Shown in pieces: positions 59,752-60,000 of a DNA stretch of 60,000 bases. How positions within the stretch are numbered: position 1 is the stretch's first letter; every line of letters begins with the position of its first letter. The stretch is from positions 26,603,375-26,663,374 of the forward strand of contig CAIIXF020000005.1 in assembly GCA_903813345.2 (NCBI GenBank). Direction: 5' to 3'. Below the pieces are notes generated by a model. It was not told the origin of the DNA and did no database searches. It saw only the letters and a list, made by a program, of their open reading frames with translations. Both the position numbers and the translations under genes were made by a program. The DNA comes from Owenia fusiformis. Taxonomy: Eukaryota > Annelida > Polychaeta > Sabellida > Oweniidae.

Positions 59752-60000
59752 ATGTCAACACAAGTTGTTACTCCAGTTAAACCTGAAAGACTCAGATATT
59801 GGCTCGAAGGTTATGAACATCAAGAAGAAATAGTTCAAGGTTTCACGTACGGATTTAAATTTCCTCACTCTGATATGCCAGAACATTACAACATTACTCA
59901 TGATAATTTGTCATCCGTATCTAAGAACCCAGAAGCTCTCGATAAAAAATTAAACAAAGAGCTTAAAGCTGGTAGAATACTGGGACCTTTTGACCAGCCA
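59752..60000 (+). CDS. Reverse transcriptase ORF of the DIRS/Ngaro-type element, N-terminal part
   Basis: The first 83 codons before the window ends. RYWLEGY, IVQGFTYGF, NPEALDKKLNKEL and AGRILGPF are the standard lead-in to the reverse transcriptase of DIRS-group (tyrosine recombinase) retrotransposons. The frame is open back to about 59557, inside the Gag ORF, so expression could use the ATG at 59752 or a frameshift. RNase H and tyrosine recombinase would lie beyond the window. Confidence 0.85.
   Translation, partial: MSTQVVTPVKPERLRYWLEGYEHQEEIVQGFTYGFKFPHSDMPEHYNITHDNLSSVSKNPEALDKKLNKELKAGRILGPFDQP

Overview
The window is nuclear DNA of a multicellular animal. The genes are split by GT-AG introns, the DNA is AT-rich, and intron and intergenic space is filled with DNA transposons, foldback elements, minisatellites and retroelement pieces. 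Tetranucleotide GGAC runs at the ends of a dispersed repeat and a DIRS-type retroelement suggest a marine invertebrate, perhaps a lophotrochozoan such as a mollusc. I cannot name the species from sequence alone.

Layout: (1) 1-7,000 is repeat-rich intergenic DNA. (2) 7,042-15,898 (+) is a complete six-exon EEF1AKMT2/METTL10-type lysine methyltransferase gene; its 6.5-kb first intron holds a composite foldback, twin MITEs, another MITE and a 75-bp minisatellite. (3) 16,193-20,285 has a long-arm foldback split by a hAT-like MITE, a LINE 3' end and a TAA-flanked MITE. (4) 20,513-21,813 (-) has the last three exons of an MFSD3-type transporter; its N-terminal exons were not found. (5) 21,860-27,109 has a 36-bp satellite split by a foldback, a degenerate repeat and a mariner. 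(6) 27,804-38,389 and 48,444-55,713 (+) are two tandem paralogues with eight coding exons each. They encode secreted Venus-flytrap plus nine-cysteine proteins related to the ectodomain of class C (mGluR-like) GPCRs, with no seven-helix domain. (7) 57,162-60,000 is the 5' part of a DIRS/Ngaro-like tyrosine-recombinase retroelement: an SGNH-hydrolase-like ORF, a probable intron, a Gag-like ORF and the start of a reverse transcriptase ORF that runs off the window.

The two receptor-like paralogues act as natural controls for each other. Insertions present in one copy and absent from the other give exact ends and target duplications for five elements, and a probable end for a sixth. Three foldbacks share termini beginning CAC, 5-bp target duplications and a common subterminal motif. 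A fourth, nested one shares the CAC ends and the 5-bp duplication. I see no tRNA, rRNA or CRISPR array.
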